DNA of 64,000 bases from Streptomyces olindensis (lineage in GTDB: Bacteria; Actinomycetota; Actinomycetes; Streptomycetales; Streptomycetaceae). The stretch covers positions 62,001 to 126,000 of the forward strand of contig JJOH01000007.1 in the NCBI GenBank assembly GCA_000696115.1. The letters are read 5' to 3'. Position numbers and translations under genes: made by a program. Within the stretch, counting starts at the first letter, position 1. Each line of letters starts with the position of its first letter. The notes under the pieces are model-generated. The model made no database searches, was not told where the DNA came from, and saw only the letters and a list, made by a program, of their open reading frames with translations. Shown piece after piece: positions 8,192 through 16,621 of the stretch.

Positions 8192-8917
8192 ATGACCAGG
8201 CCACTCGTCGCGCTTCTCACCGGTGCCGGTATCAGCACGGACTCCGGGATCCCGGACTATCGCGGGCCGAACGGGCTCTGGCGGCGGGATCCCGAGGCCG
8301 AGAAGCTCGTCACGTACGAGTACTACATGGGCGACCCGGACATCCGCCGCCGCTCCTGGCGGATGCGGCGCCAGAACCGGACCCTCCAGGCGGAGCCCAA
8401 CGCCGCGCACCGGGCGGTGGCCGAGCTGGAGCGGTCCGGGGTGCCCGTGCGGGTGATCACGCAGAACGTGGACGGGCTGCACCAGCTCGCCGGGATGCCC
8501 GAGCGCAAGGTGCTCGAACTGCACGGCACGGCGCGGAGTGTCGTGTGCACCGGCTGCCACGCGCGCGGCTCCATGGAGGACGCGCTGGCGCGGGTCGAGG
8601 CCGGTGAGGACGACCCGCCGTGCCTGGAGTGCGGCGGGATCCTGAAGTCGGCGACGGTGATGTTCGGCGAGCGGCTCGACCCCGTCGTCCTCGGCGAGGC
8701 GGCCGCCATCAGCAAGGCCTGCGAGGTGTTCGTCGCCGTCGGCACGAGCCTCCAGGTACAGCCCGCCGCCGGCCTCGCCGGTGTCGCCGCCGACCACGGC
8801 GCCCGCCTGATCATCGTCAACGCCGAGCCGACGCCGTACGACGACCGTGCCGACGAGATCGTCCGCGAGCCGATCGGCACGGCCCTGCCGGAGCTGCTGC
8901 GCGGCCTCGCCGCCTAG
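8192..8917 (+). CDS. Sir2-family NAD-dependent protein deacylase
   Basis: Removes acyl groups from lysine using NAD and yields O-acyl-ADP-ribose and nicotinamide. The 241-residue protein has all sirtuin motifs: LTGAGISTDSGIPDYRG at residues 9-25 (NAD binding), ITQNVDGLH with catalytic-loop Asn/Asp, the catalytic histidine in ELHGT, a CTGC...CLEC zinc site, and VAVGTSLQVQPAAGL plus IIVNAEPT for NAD. It belongs to the bacterial CobB type. The ATG at 8192 starts the first beta-strand directly. It is convergent with ogt, separated by a small hairpin. Confidence 0.93.
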   Translation: MTRPLVALLTGAGISTDSGIPDYRGPNGLWRRDPEAEKLVTYEYYMGDPDIRRRSWRMRRQNRTLQAEPNAAHRAVAELERSGVPVRVITQNVDGLHQLAGMPERKVLELHGTARSVVCTGCHARGSMEDALARVEAGEDDPPCLECGGILKSATVMFGERLDPVVLGEAAAISKACEVFVAVGTSLQVQPAAGLAGVAADHGARLIIVNAEPTPYDDRADEIVREPIGTALPELLRGLAA

Positions 8918-8925
8918 GGGCCGGC

Positions 8926-8940
8926 CCCGGCTGTGCCGGG
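8926..8940. terminator. Short hairpin between convergent genes
   Basis: CCCGGC (8926-8931), loop TGT, GCCGGG (8935-8940), between the stops of the sir2 and ogt genes. The stem is only 6 bp, so termination activity is uncertain. Confidence 0.4.
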
Positions 8941-8947
8941 ACGTCGG

Positions 8948-9433
8948 TCACGCGAAGAGTGCGGCGCCCCGTTCGAAGTCCAGCAGGCGCCGCTTGCGGT
9001 CCAGGCCGCCGCCGTAGCCGGTCAGGCTGCCGTTCGCGCCGATGACGCGGTGGCAGGGGACGATGATGCCGACGGGGTTGCGGCCGTTGGCGAGGCCGAC
9101 CGCGCGGGAGGCGGTGGGGGTGCCGAGGGCCTCGGCGAGTTCGCCGTAGGTGCGGGTCTCGCCGTACGGGATGCGGCGCAGTTCGTCCCAGACGGTGCGC
9201 TGGAACGCGGTGCCGGTCAGGCGCAGTTCGAGGGTGAACTCCTTGAGCTCGCCGGCGAAGTAGGCCCGCAGCTGTTCCTCCGCCTCCGCGAAGAGGGTGT
9301 CGTCGCGCGGGCCGAAGGTCTCCTCCGGCGGGCGGTGGCGCTGCTCGGTCATGTAGAGGCCGCACAGGACGCCGTCGTCGGCGACGAGGGTCAGCGGGCC
9401 GTACGGACTGTCGGTCACGGTGTGCTGCTTCAT
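8948..9433 (-). CDS. ogt: Methylated-DNA--protein-cysteine methyltransferase
   Basis: Suicide DNA-repair protein that takes the methyl group from O6-methylguanine onto its own cysteine. The 161-residue product has the helix-turn-helix with YGETRTYGELAEALG and the active-site IIVPCHRVIG near residue 130. The ATG at 9433 is preceded by AGGGACG. Only 9 bp separate it from the stop of the Ada-AlkA gene upstream on the same strand, so the two form an alkylation-repair operon. No Ada N-terminal domain is present here; that domain is in the neighbour. Confidence 0.94.
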   Translation of the reverse strand: MKQHTVTDSPYGPLTLVADDGVLCGLYMTEQRHRPPEETFGPRDDTLFAEAEEQLRAYFAGELKEFTLELRLTGTAFQRTVWDELRRIPYGETRTYGELAEALGTPTASRAVGLANGRNPVGIIVPCHRVIGANGSLTGYGGGLDRKRRLLDFERGAALFA

Positions 9434-9442
9434 GGAACGTCC

Positions 9443-10919
9443 CTATGCCGGAAGGAAGTTGATGGGGTGGCCGTCGGTAGCCCAGAGGTACTGGACGGCG
9501 TACGCCCGCCAGGGGCGCCACGCCGCCGCGCGGGCGGTGAGCGCGGCCGGGGTCGACGGCAGGCCCAGGTCCCGGGCGGCGCGGCGGATGCCGAGGTCGG
9601 TGGGGAGGAAGGCGTCGGGGTCACCGAGGGCGCGCATGGCGATCACGTCGGCCGTCCAGGGGCCGAAGCCGGGGAGGGCGAGGAGCTGGGCGCGGGCTTC
9701 CGGCCAGTCGCTCTCCACTCCCAAACGGAGGGAGCCGTCGGCGAGCCGGCCGACCAGGGTGGTGAGGGTGGCGCGGCGGGTGCGGGGCATGGCCAGCGCC
9801 TCCGGGTCCACCTCGGCGAGTGCCTCGGGGGAGGGGAACAGGTGGGTGAGGCCGCCCTCGGGGTCGTCGACCGGGTCACCGTGCGCGGTGACCAGGCGGG
9901 CCGCGTGGGTGCGGGCGGCGGCGGTGGAGACCTGCTGGCCGAGCACGGCCCGGACGGCGAACTCCGCCTCGTCGACCGTGCGCGGCACGCCGTCGCCCCG
10001 GTGCCTTGTCGACCAGGGGGGCGAGGACCGGGTCGGTGCGCAGCTGGTCGTCGATGGCGACCGGGTCCGCGTCCAGGTCGAGCATGCGGCGGCAGCGGCT
10101 GATGGCGACGGTCAGGTCGCGCGGGTCGCTGAGGGTGAGGCGGCAGGCGATGTGGTCGGGGTTCGGGGTGAGGGCCGCGATGCCGTGGCCGTAGGGCAGC
10201 CGGAGGGTGCGCCGGTAGGCGCCGTCGCGCCACTCCTCCACGCCGGGTACGGCGGTCGCGGCGAGGTGGCCGAAGAGGTTGTCCGGGTTGAGGGGCGTGC
10301 GGAAGGGCAGGCGCAGCGTCAGCGCGCCCGCGGTGGCGCCGGTGCGCTCCTTCGGCGCCCGGGCCCGCAGCTCGCTCGGGGACAGGGCGAAGACCTCGCG
10401 GACCGTGTCGTTGAAGGTGCGGATCGAGGCGAAGCCGGCGGCGAAGGCGATCCGCGCCATCGGCAGGGCCGTGGTCTCGATGAGCAGGCGGGCCGTCTGG
10501 GCGCGCTGCGCACGGGCGAGCGCGAGGGGGCCCGCGCCCAGCTCGGCGAGGAGCTGGCGTTCGATCTGCCGGGTGCTGTAGCCGAGCCGGCCGGCGAGGC
10601 CGGGTACGCCCTCGCGGTCCACGACGCCGTCGGCGATCAGCCGCATGGCGCGGGCCACGAGGTCGGCGCGCTGGTTCCACTCCGGGGAGCCGGGGCTGGT
10701 GTCGGGGCGGCAGCGCTTGCACGCCCGGAACCCGGCCTGCTGGCAGGCCGCCGCGCTCGGGTGGAAGACCATGTTCTCCGGCTTGGGCGGCACCACCGGG
10801 CAACTGGGCCGGCAGTAGATGCGGGTGGTCAGGACGGCCGTGAAGAACCATCCGTCGAACCGCGCGTCCTTGGACTGGACCGCGCGCACGCAGCGCTCGG
10901 TGTCGGTGTGCATCCCCAT
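9443..10919 (-). pseudogene. Ada-type regulator / AlkA DNA-3-methyladenine glycosylase fusion, frameshifted
   Basis: A fusion of the Ada N-terminal zinc domain (IYCRPSCPV, then RACKRCRP), an AraC-type helix-turn-helix (about residues 75-185) and an AlkA glycosylase (LPFRTPLNPDNLFGHL onward, helix-hairpin-helix at LLALPGFGPWTADV, catalytic Asp in FLPTDLGIRRA). It would sense and excise alkylated bases. The frame is broken at 9989-10003: the first part reads to LVDKAPGRR and the glycosylase continues in another frame as VPRTVDEAEF. Removing one base in the GGGGCGACGGC stretch restores 491 residues, a normal fusion length. Start taken as ATG 10919 (ATGs at 10925 and 10913 also possible). A separate glycosylase gene from GTG 9988 is unlikely because it would lack the AlkA N-terminal subdomain. 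It may be a sequencing error. Confidence 0.8.
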
Positions 10920-11055
10920 CTGCATGCGTCCAGCATCGGGCACCGGCGGGCCGGGGTCTGGCGAGAATCCGACATCGACCTGAGCGCGCAGCACCTCCCG
11001 CAGGCACAGATGACGATTCATTCATGTGTTCGTGCGGGGCCGGTACGATGGCGTC

Positions 11056-11418
11056 ATGGGTCATGGAGCCGTCATCCCCGCACCGGACGCCGCCGAGCGC
11101 GTACGCCTGGACGCGGACAACGTCGCGAAGGTCGCCACCACGCTCCAGGCCCTGTCCACCCCCTCCCGGCTGCTGATCCTGGCGCGGCTGCGGGAAGGCC
11201 CGCTGCCGGCCACGGAGCTGGCCGCCGAGGTGGGCATGGAGCAGTCGGCCTGCTCGCACCAGCTGCGGCTGCTGCGGAACCTGGGCCTGGTGGTGGGCGA
11301 GCGGCGCGGCCGGTCGGTCGTGTACGCGCTGCACGACCACCATGTGGCCGAGCTGCTCGACCAGGCGGTGTACCACGTGGAGCACCTGCGCCTGGGCATC
11401 AGTGACACCGCGGAGTGA
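11056..11418 (+). CDS. ArsR/SmtB-family metal-sensing repressor with alpha5 site
   Basis: A 120-residue winged-helix repressor (HTH around TELAAEVGMEQSACSHQLR, wing GERRGRSVVYAL). The C-terminal helix carries D94, H96, H107 and H110 in the exact spacing D-x-H-x10-H-x2-H, the alpha5 zinc/nickel/cobalt site of CzrA/SmtB/NmtR-type sensors. Metal binding should release the operator. The ATG at 11056 follows a short leader; ATTCATTCATG just upstream could be part of its operator. Unlike most such sensors it has no adjacent metal exporter: the upstream gene is the divergent ada-alkA and a terminator follows. The target may be itself or a distant transporter. Confidence 0.88.
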   Translation: MGHGAVIPAPDAAERVRLDADNVAKVATTLQALSTPSRLLILARLREGPLPATELAAEVGMEQSACSHQLRLLRNLGLVVGERRGRSVVYALHDHHVAELLDQAVYHVEHLRLGISDTAE

Positions 11419-11466
11419 GACGGCCCCGGCTTCCGCCCTGCGGGCCGCCCGCGCGGCACACGGCGC

Positions 11467-11499
11467 ACGGCCGGGGAGCCGTACCCGCTCCCCGGCCGT
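11467..11499. terminator. Hairpin terminator followed by TTTT
   Basis: ACGGCCGGGGAGC (11467-11479) pairs perfectly with GCTCCCCGGCCGT (11487-11499) over a 7-base loop, followed by TTTT on the plus strand. It separates arsR from the convergent beta-galactosidase gene. Confidence 0.85.
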
Positions 11500-11517
11500 T
11501 TTCCTGGTCCGCTCCGC

Positions 11518-14500
11518 CTACTCCGTCGCTGTCGGGCGGCGTGAGAGCGCCATCGCGTCGGCCACGTCCGTCAGGGGGCGCAGCCGGTAGGTGTACGCGT
11601 AGTCGCGGTTCGCGAACAGCTTGAACTCGTCGTGCGGGTGCGCGCCCCAGCTGTCGTCGCCGCCGACGCCCGTCTGCCGGTGGTTGACCCGCAGGACCAC
11701 CGCGTCCCGGGGGGTGAGCTGGTAGTCGTGGCGGGCGCCGACCGACAGGTCCTCGGGGGTGAAGTGCGAGGCGTTGACCTCCAGCAGCGGCTCACCGGAG
11801 ACGAGCAGTCCGCGTCCGGCGGAGTCCGTCAGCGCGGCCCAGCGGACGTCGGTCTTGTTGCCGTTCTCCTGGGGCCGCAGGTAGGGGGTCCACTGGTCGG
11901 AGACGCTGCCGGAGTACAGGCCCACGTCGGTGGCGTTGTTGCGGTCCCACATGTTCTCCTCGGGGCCGCGGCCGTAGTAGTGCAGCCGGTCCAGGCGGCG
12001 CGGCAGGAACAGCAGGGTGCCGACCTCGGGGATGTACGGCAGGTTCGCCGCGCCCGGGTGCAGGGTGTTGTCGACCCTGATCTCGCCGTTGCCGAAGACC
12101 GTGTAGGTCGTGCCGAACGTGGACTCGGTGCCGGTGGGCAGCGTGCCCGTGATGGTGATCTCGACGGCCCGGTCGCTCAGCGGGCGCACCCGTACGTCCG
12201 CGACCTTCCGCTTCGCCCCGGCGTCGCGCCAGATCTGGTTGCGGATGTGGTGACCGTTGCCCCGGTCGTTGTCGGTGGGCGCCCGCCAGAAGTTGGGGAC
12301 GGGCCCGGAGCTGATGAGGCGCGTGCCGGCCGCCTCGTACGAGGTGATGGTGCCGCTGCTCTTGTCGACGGTGATGGAGAAGCCCTTGCCCTTGACCGTG
12401 ACGGTCCTGGCGTCGTCGGTGTGGCGCAGGGCGGGCACGCTGCCGAGCGGTGCCGGCTTCACGGCCGGGGCGCCCGCGTCCAGGGCGAGCTGCTGCTTGG
12501 CCACCTCGAATCCCGCCCGGGCCCACGGGGTGGGTTCCGTGGTGGTGAAGGAGAGCTGCAGGAAGAACTCCGTGCCGGGCGCGGGCTTCGCCGGCAGCCG
12601 GACCGGGATGTCGATGTCCTTGCTGGTCAGCGGTGCGACGTTCAACTGCTCGCGGGTCAGCCGGCCGCGCTGGACGACCTTGCCGTCGGCGACGAGAGAC
12701 CACCGGCCGTCGAACTCACGGAGGTCGGTGAAGAGGTACTCGTTGGTGAGCCGGACGGCGCCGGGACCTCCGGAGGCCGGGGCGGCGTTGATCGCCTGGT
12801 AGATCTGCTTGACCTCGGCGGACTTGCCGGTGAGCCTGCGGTCGGGCAGGACGATGCCGTCCCCGGCGAAGGCGCCGTCGTTGGGGTTGTCGCCCCAGTC
12901 GCCGCCGTAGGCGTGGAACGTCCTGTCGCGAGGGCGCTTCTCGGAGAAGCCGACCGTGGCGGCGTCGAACCAGAACCGCACGCCCTCGTCGTCCGGGCCG
13001 CGGCTGTCGGAGGCCAGTTCCGCCGCGCTGAGCGCGCGGGCGTAGACGCGGGCCCGGCGGATGGTGCCGCTGAACTCCCGGGTGGGGTTGTCGACGTCGG
13101 TGGCGAGCGCCAGGGAGGCGGTGTTGTCGGCGGGGCGCCGGGTGGTGGTACGGGTGCCGCGCACCTGGCCGTCGACGTACAGGGTGAGGGTGCCCGCGTC
13201 CGCGTCGAAGACGCCGGCGACGTGGTGCTCCTTGCCGGTCCAGTCGTCGGGCAGCGCCCAGCTCGCGGTGACCCACTGGCCGCCGCCGTGGATGAAGAAC
13301 TCCAGGTTCCGGTTGGTCTGCTTGAGGGCGTACTGGGTGTCGCCCTTGGCGAGGATGGGCTGGTGGTAACCGGTCACGCGCGGGGTGACCCAGGCCTCCA
13401 GGGTGAGGGAGCCGGTGAGGTCGAGGCGGGGGTCGCGGGGGAAGACGGTGCCGCCGGAGACGCCCTTGGCGCGGTCGAAGGTGCCGGCGGGCGCGATGAT
13501 CTCGCCGCGCAGGGAGCCCGGGCCGGACTCGGTCAGCAGCTTGCGCGTGGGGGTGGGCCAGCTCAGGGACTGGTCGACGAAGTCCCAGATCCAGCCGCCC
13601 TGGAGGACGTCGTAGCGGCGGACGATGTCCCAGTACTTCTTGAAGTTGCCGTTGGAGTTCCCCATCCCGTGCGAGTACTCGATCATCACGTACGGGCGGG
13701 TGTCGCTCGTGTCCTTGGCGCGCTGCTCGACCCGCTGCGGGCTGTCGTACATCTCGGAGCGGATGTCGCTGATGCCCGGCCGGTCGTCGCCCTCGTACTG
13801 GATGACGCGGGTGGGGTCGTAGGAGCGGATCCAGTCGTACATGGCGTTGAACGTGGTGCCGCCGCCGGCCTCGTTGCCGAGGGACCAGATGACCACCGAG
13901 GCGTGGTTCTTGTCGCGGTGGACCATGTTCTGGGCGCGCACCACGCACGCCTCGGTCCACTCCGGGTGGCCGCTGCCGGGGTACTTGTCGCGGATGCCGT
14001 GCGTTTCGAGGTTGGTCTCGTCGACGAGGTACAGGCCGTACTCGTCGGCGAGTTCGAGCCACAGCGGGCTGTTGGGGTAGTGCGAGGTGCGGACGCTGTT
14101 GATGTTGAGGCGCTTGATGATCCGGATGTCCTCGACCATCTGCGCGCGGGTGAGCGCCGAGCCGGTGACGGGGTGCATCTCGTGCCGGTTGGTGCCGCGG
14201 AAGGACACCGGCTTGCCGTTGATGCGCATCAGGCCGTCCTTGAGCGCGAACTCGCGGAAGCCGACCCGGTGCGAGAGGGTCTCGATGACCTTGCCGGCCG
14301 GGTCGCGCAGCCGCAGCACGGCCGTGTAGAGGTTCGGGTGCTCGGCGGACCAGAGCCGCGGCGACGGGACGGCCCTGGACGCCTGGGCCGTGGCCTCGTC
14401 GCCGTCGGGGACGTCGACGGGCCGGCTCAGGGGCCGCGACCAGACGGCGTGGCCGCGCGCGTCGTACAGCTGGGTCTCGACGGTGTAGCGGCCCGCGCCC

Positions 14501-15410
14501 CCGCCGCCGTAGTCGCGGACGTGCGCGGTGACCTTGAGCTCGGCGGAGGTGTAGCCGTCGCCGAGCGGGGTGTCGAGCTTGAAGTCGCGCAGGTGCACGT
14601 TCGGCGTGGAGTACAGGTGGACCGAGCGGAAGATGCCGCTCAGCCGGATCATGTCCTGGTCCTCCAGCCACTCCGCGTCGGAGTAGCGGTACACCTCGAC
14701 GGCGATCTGGTTGGTGCCCGGCTTGAGGTGGCGGGTGATGTCGTACTCGGCGGACGTGTAGGAGTCCTCGTGGTAGCCCACCAGTTCGCCGTTGATCCAC
14801 ACGTAGTGGGCGGACTTCACGCCCTCGAAGTGCAGGAAGGTGCGCCGGCCCGTCCAGTCGCGGGGCACGGTGAAGGTACGGCGGTACTGGCCGACGGGGT
14901 TGTAGCGGGTGGGGGCGGCCGGCGGCTGCGCGTCCTCGCCGCCGCCGTTGGGGCCCCACCACGGGGTAGGTGATGTTGACGTAGATCGGGAAGTCGTAGC
15001 CCTGCAACTGCCAGGCGGAGGGCACGGGGATGGTGTCCCAGCCGGAGTCGTCGAGGTCGGTGCGGTGGAAGTCGGGGTCCCGGTCGTCGGGCCGGTCCGC
15101 GTAGGCGAACCTCCACGTGCCGTCGAGGCTCATCCGGAACGGCGAGCGGGTGCGGTCGCCCTTGAGGGCCTGCCCGAGGTCGGCGTACGGCATGAGCGTC
15201 GTGTGCGGCGGCTCGGTGCCCACCCGGTACACGGACAGGCCGTCGTTCCACGTCCGGGGGGCCGTCCGCCGCCGGGCGCCGGCCGGCCGCGTGCGCCGCG
15301 GCGGGCGACGCGGACAGGGCGAGCGCGCCGAGCACGGCGGCGCCGCCCTCGAGCAGACGACGACGGCTGACGACGGGCCGGTCGGCGGGAGTGGGGTGCG
15401 GGTGCGGCAT
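11518..15410 (-). pseudogene. Exported GH2 beta-galactosidase with LamG domain, two frameshifts
   Basis: LacZ-type glycoside hydrolase family 2 enzyme expected to hydrolyse beta-galactosides outside the cell. ATG 15410 follows GAGGAAGG. A Tat signal (SRRRLLEG, then a hydrophobic stretch to AHAAG) opens the protein. The GH2 sugar-binding, Ig-like and TIM-barrel domains follow, with the acid/base in SLGNEAGGG and the nucleophile in MIEYSHGMGNSNG. A concanavalin/LamG-like insert (GSLTLEAWV to YARALSAAELA) precedes the rest, and a C-terminal beta-sandwich ends it. The frame breaks twice, in the G6 run at 15256-15261 and the G4 run at 14963-14966; dropping one base in each restores a protein of about 1296 residues. 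Two independent +1 changes in homopolymers suggest sequence error or a recent pseudogene. Confidence 0.85.
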
Positions 15411-15513
15411 GACCGTGGCCTTCCTCGGTTCGACAGGGTGCTGCACGGACTGAGGGCACGTCAGGTGCGCTCCCCAACTCCACACGCCTGGTGGGTGTTT
15501 CTGTTGGGAATCG

Positions 15514-15519
15514 TGTCAA
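15514..15519 (-). promoter_or_regulatory. Candidate -35 element upstream of beta-galactosidase
   Basis: TTGACA on the minus strand, about 105 bp before the beta-galactosidase start, in the 204-bp gap 15411-15614. No convincing -10 accompanies it, so this is a weak call. Confidence 0.3.
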
Positions 15520-15614
15520 CTGACGGTGACGGAGCAACTGCTGAGCAGGCACACCCTAGGACTCGAACACAACCGAAGCAATGATCCCGTCGGACTTTGT
15601 GCGGTCCTGATGGT

Positions 15615-16445
15615 TCAGCCGCGGAGGAAGGCGAGGATCTCGCTCGTCAGCCGGGCCGGCGCGTCCAGCGGCACGAGATGGCCGGCCTCCGGGACCGGCA
15701 CCAGCCGCGCCCCCGGGATCAGGGCGGCCAGTTCCTGTCCCTTGGCGAAGGGGATCCAGGTGTCCTCGGTGGCCCAGCAGACCGTGACCGGCAGGTCGAT
15801 CGTGGGATACAGCGGCTGGATGTCGTCGGTGTAGCGCTGGTCGGCCTGCGCGATCTGGCGGTAGAAGGCCGCCTGGCCCCGCTCCCCCGTCCAGGGCCGG
15901 ACGAGCGCGTCGAGCGTGGCGGGGCGCAGACCGGTGTGGCTGGCGGACGCGACGTACTCGTGCACCAGGGCCTGGTGCAGCGCGGCCGGCAGCTGCTCGA
16001 AGACGTGGCTGTGCTCGCCGACCAGCCGGAAGAAGGGGGAGCCCCACGGCTCCAGGGCCACCGGGTCGACCAGTGCCAGCCGCCGGTAGCGCGCCCTGTG
16101 CAGCAGGTGGGCCCGCAGCGCCACGCACCCGCCGAAGTCGTGCGCGACGACGGACGGCTCCCGCAGCCCCCAGTGCGCGAGCAGCTCGGTGAAGACGCGC
16201 CCCTGGGCGCCCAGCGAGACGTCCTGGTCCCGGTGCATCTCCGAGGCGCCGTAGCCCGGCATGTCCCACACGTGCACGTGGTGTCCCGAGGCGGCGAGGG
16301 CGGGGGCGATCTCGTGCCACACGTACGACGAGAACGGCGTCCCGTGCAGCAGTACGACCGGCTCGCCGCCCGGGTCCCCGAGCCGGTCCCAGCGCACGGT
16401 CCCCGATGCGGTGGCCAGGCTCTCCCGCAGAATCCAGTCGCTCAA
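15615..16445 (-). CDS. Alpha/beta hydrolase with aspartate nucleophile (epoxide hydrolase / haloalkane dehalogenase type)
   Basis: A cytoplasmic alpha/beta-hydrolase of 276 residues. The oxyanion motif is LLHGTPFSSYVW. The nucleophile elbow reads VVAHDFGGCVAL, where the position of the usual serine is Asp, as in epoxide hydrolases and (halo)alkane or fluoroacetate dehalogenases. The acid lies in TEDTWIP and the histidine in EAGHLVPLD. The TTG at 16445 is preferred since GGGAG lies 7-8 bases upstream and the protein then begins LSDWILRES; an ATG at 16514 would add an unlikely tail. The gene is divergent from the PAS-GAF phosphatase. Without the cap residues tested, dehalogenase and epoxide hydrolase cannot be told apart. 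Confidence 0.8.
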   Translation of the reverse strand: MSDWILRESLATASGTVRWDRLGDPGGEPVVLLHGTPFSSYVWHEIAPALAASGHHVHVWDMPGYGASEMHRDQDVSLGAQGRVFTELLAHWGLREPSVVAHDFGGCVALRAHLLHRARYRRLALVDPVALEPWGSPFFRLVGEHSHVFEQLPAALHQALVHEYVASASHTGLRPATLDALVRPWTGERGQAAFYRQIAQADQRYTDDIQPLYPTIDLPVTVCWATEDTWIPFAKGQELAALIPGARLVPVPEAGHLVPLDAPARLTSEILAFLRG

Positions 16446-16464
16446 GACGCCGCTCCCTCTCTGT

Positions 16465-16499
16465 GTGTACGGACCCTCGATCGTGCCGTGTACGGACCC
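16465..16499. repeat. Direct repeat pair GTGTACGGACCC
   Basis: Two identical 12-mers at 16465-16476 and 16488-16499, starting 23 bp apart, in the divergent promoter region between the hydrolase and the phosphatase gene. Confidence 0.6.
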
Positions 16500-16517
16500 G
16501 CGATTTTTTGTCATTTC

Positions 16518-16536
16518 GGCGCGACAGTGTCGCGCC
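16518..16536. promoter_or_regulatory. 19-bp palindrome in divergent promoter
   Basis: GGCGCGACA-G-TGTCGCGCC has perfect 9-bp arms. It sits mid-way between two divergent starts (16445 minus, 16622 plus), which favours an operator over a terminator; no T-run follows on either strand in the right place. Confidence 0.5.
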
Positions 16537-16621
16537 TGCGACCGTAATGTGACCTCATCGGACAGCCCGAGCAACGGATCTTGGCGGTACCTTTTGCCGC
16601 GCCGGAAGGGGAGCGGCTCGC

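Noticed and set aside
9443..9988. Separate stand-alone AlkA gene starting at GTG 9988
   Set aside because: It would lack the N-terminal AlkA subdomain, which is encoded just upstream in another frame; a frameshifted fusion explains the data better.
11632..14973. Long plus-strand open frame (1113 codons) opposite the beta-galactosidase
   Set aside because: It is antisense to GH2 catalytic and LamG motifs, has low-complexity Val/Gly/Asp-rich translation and no recognisable domain; high-GC shadow frame.
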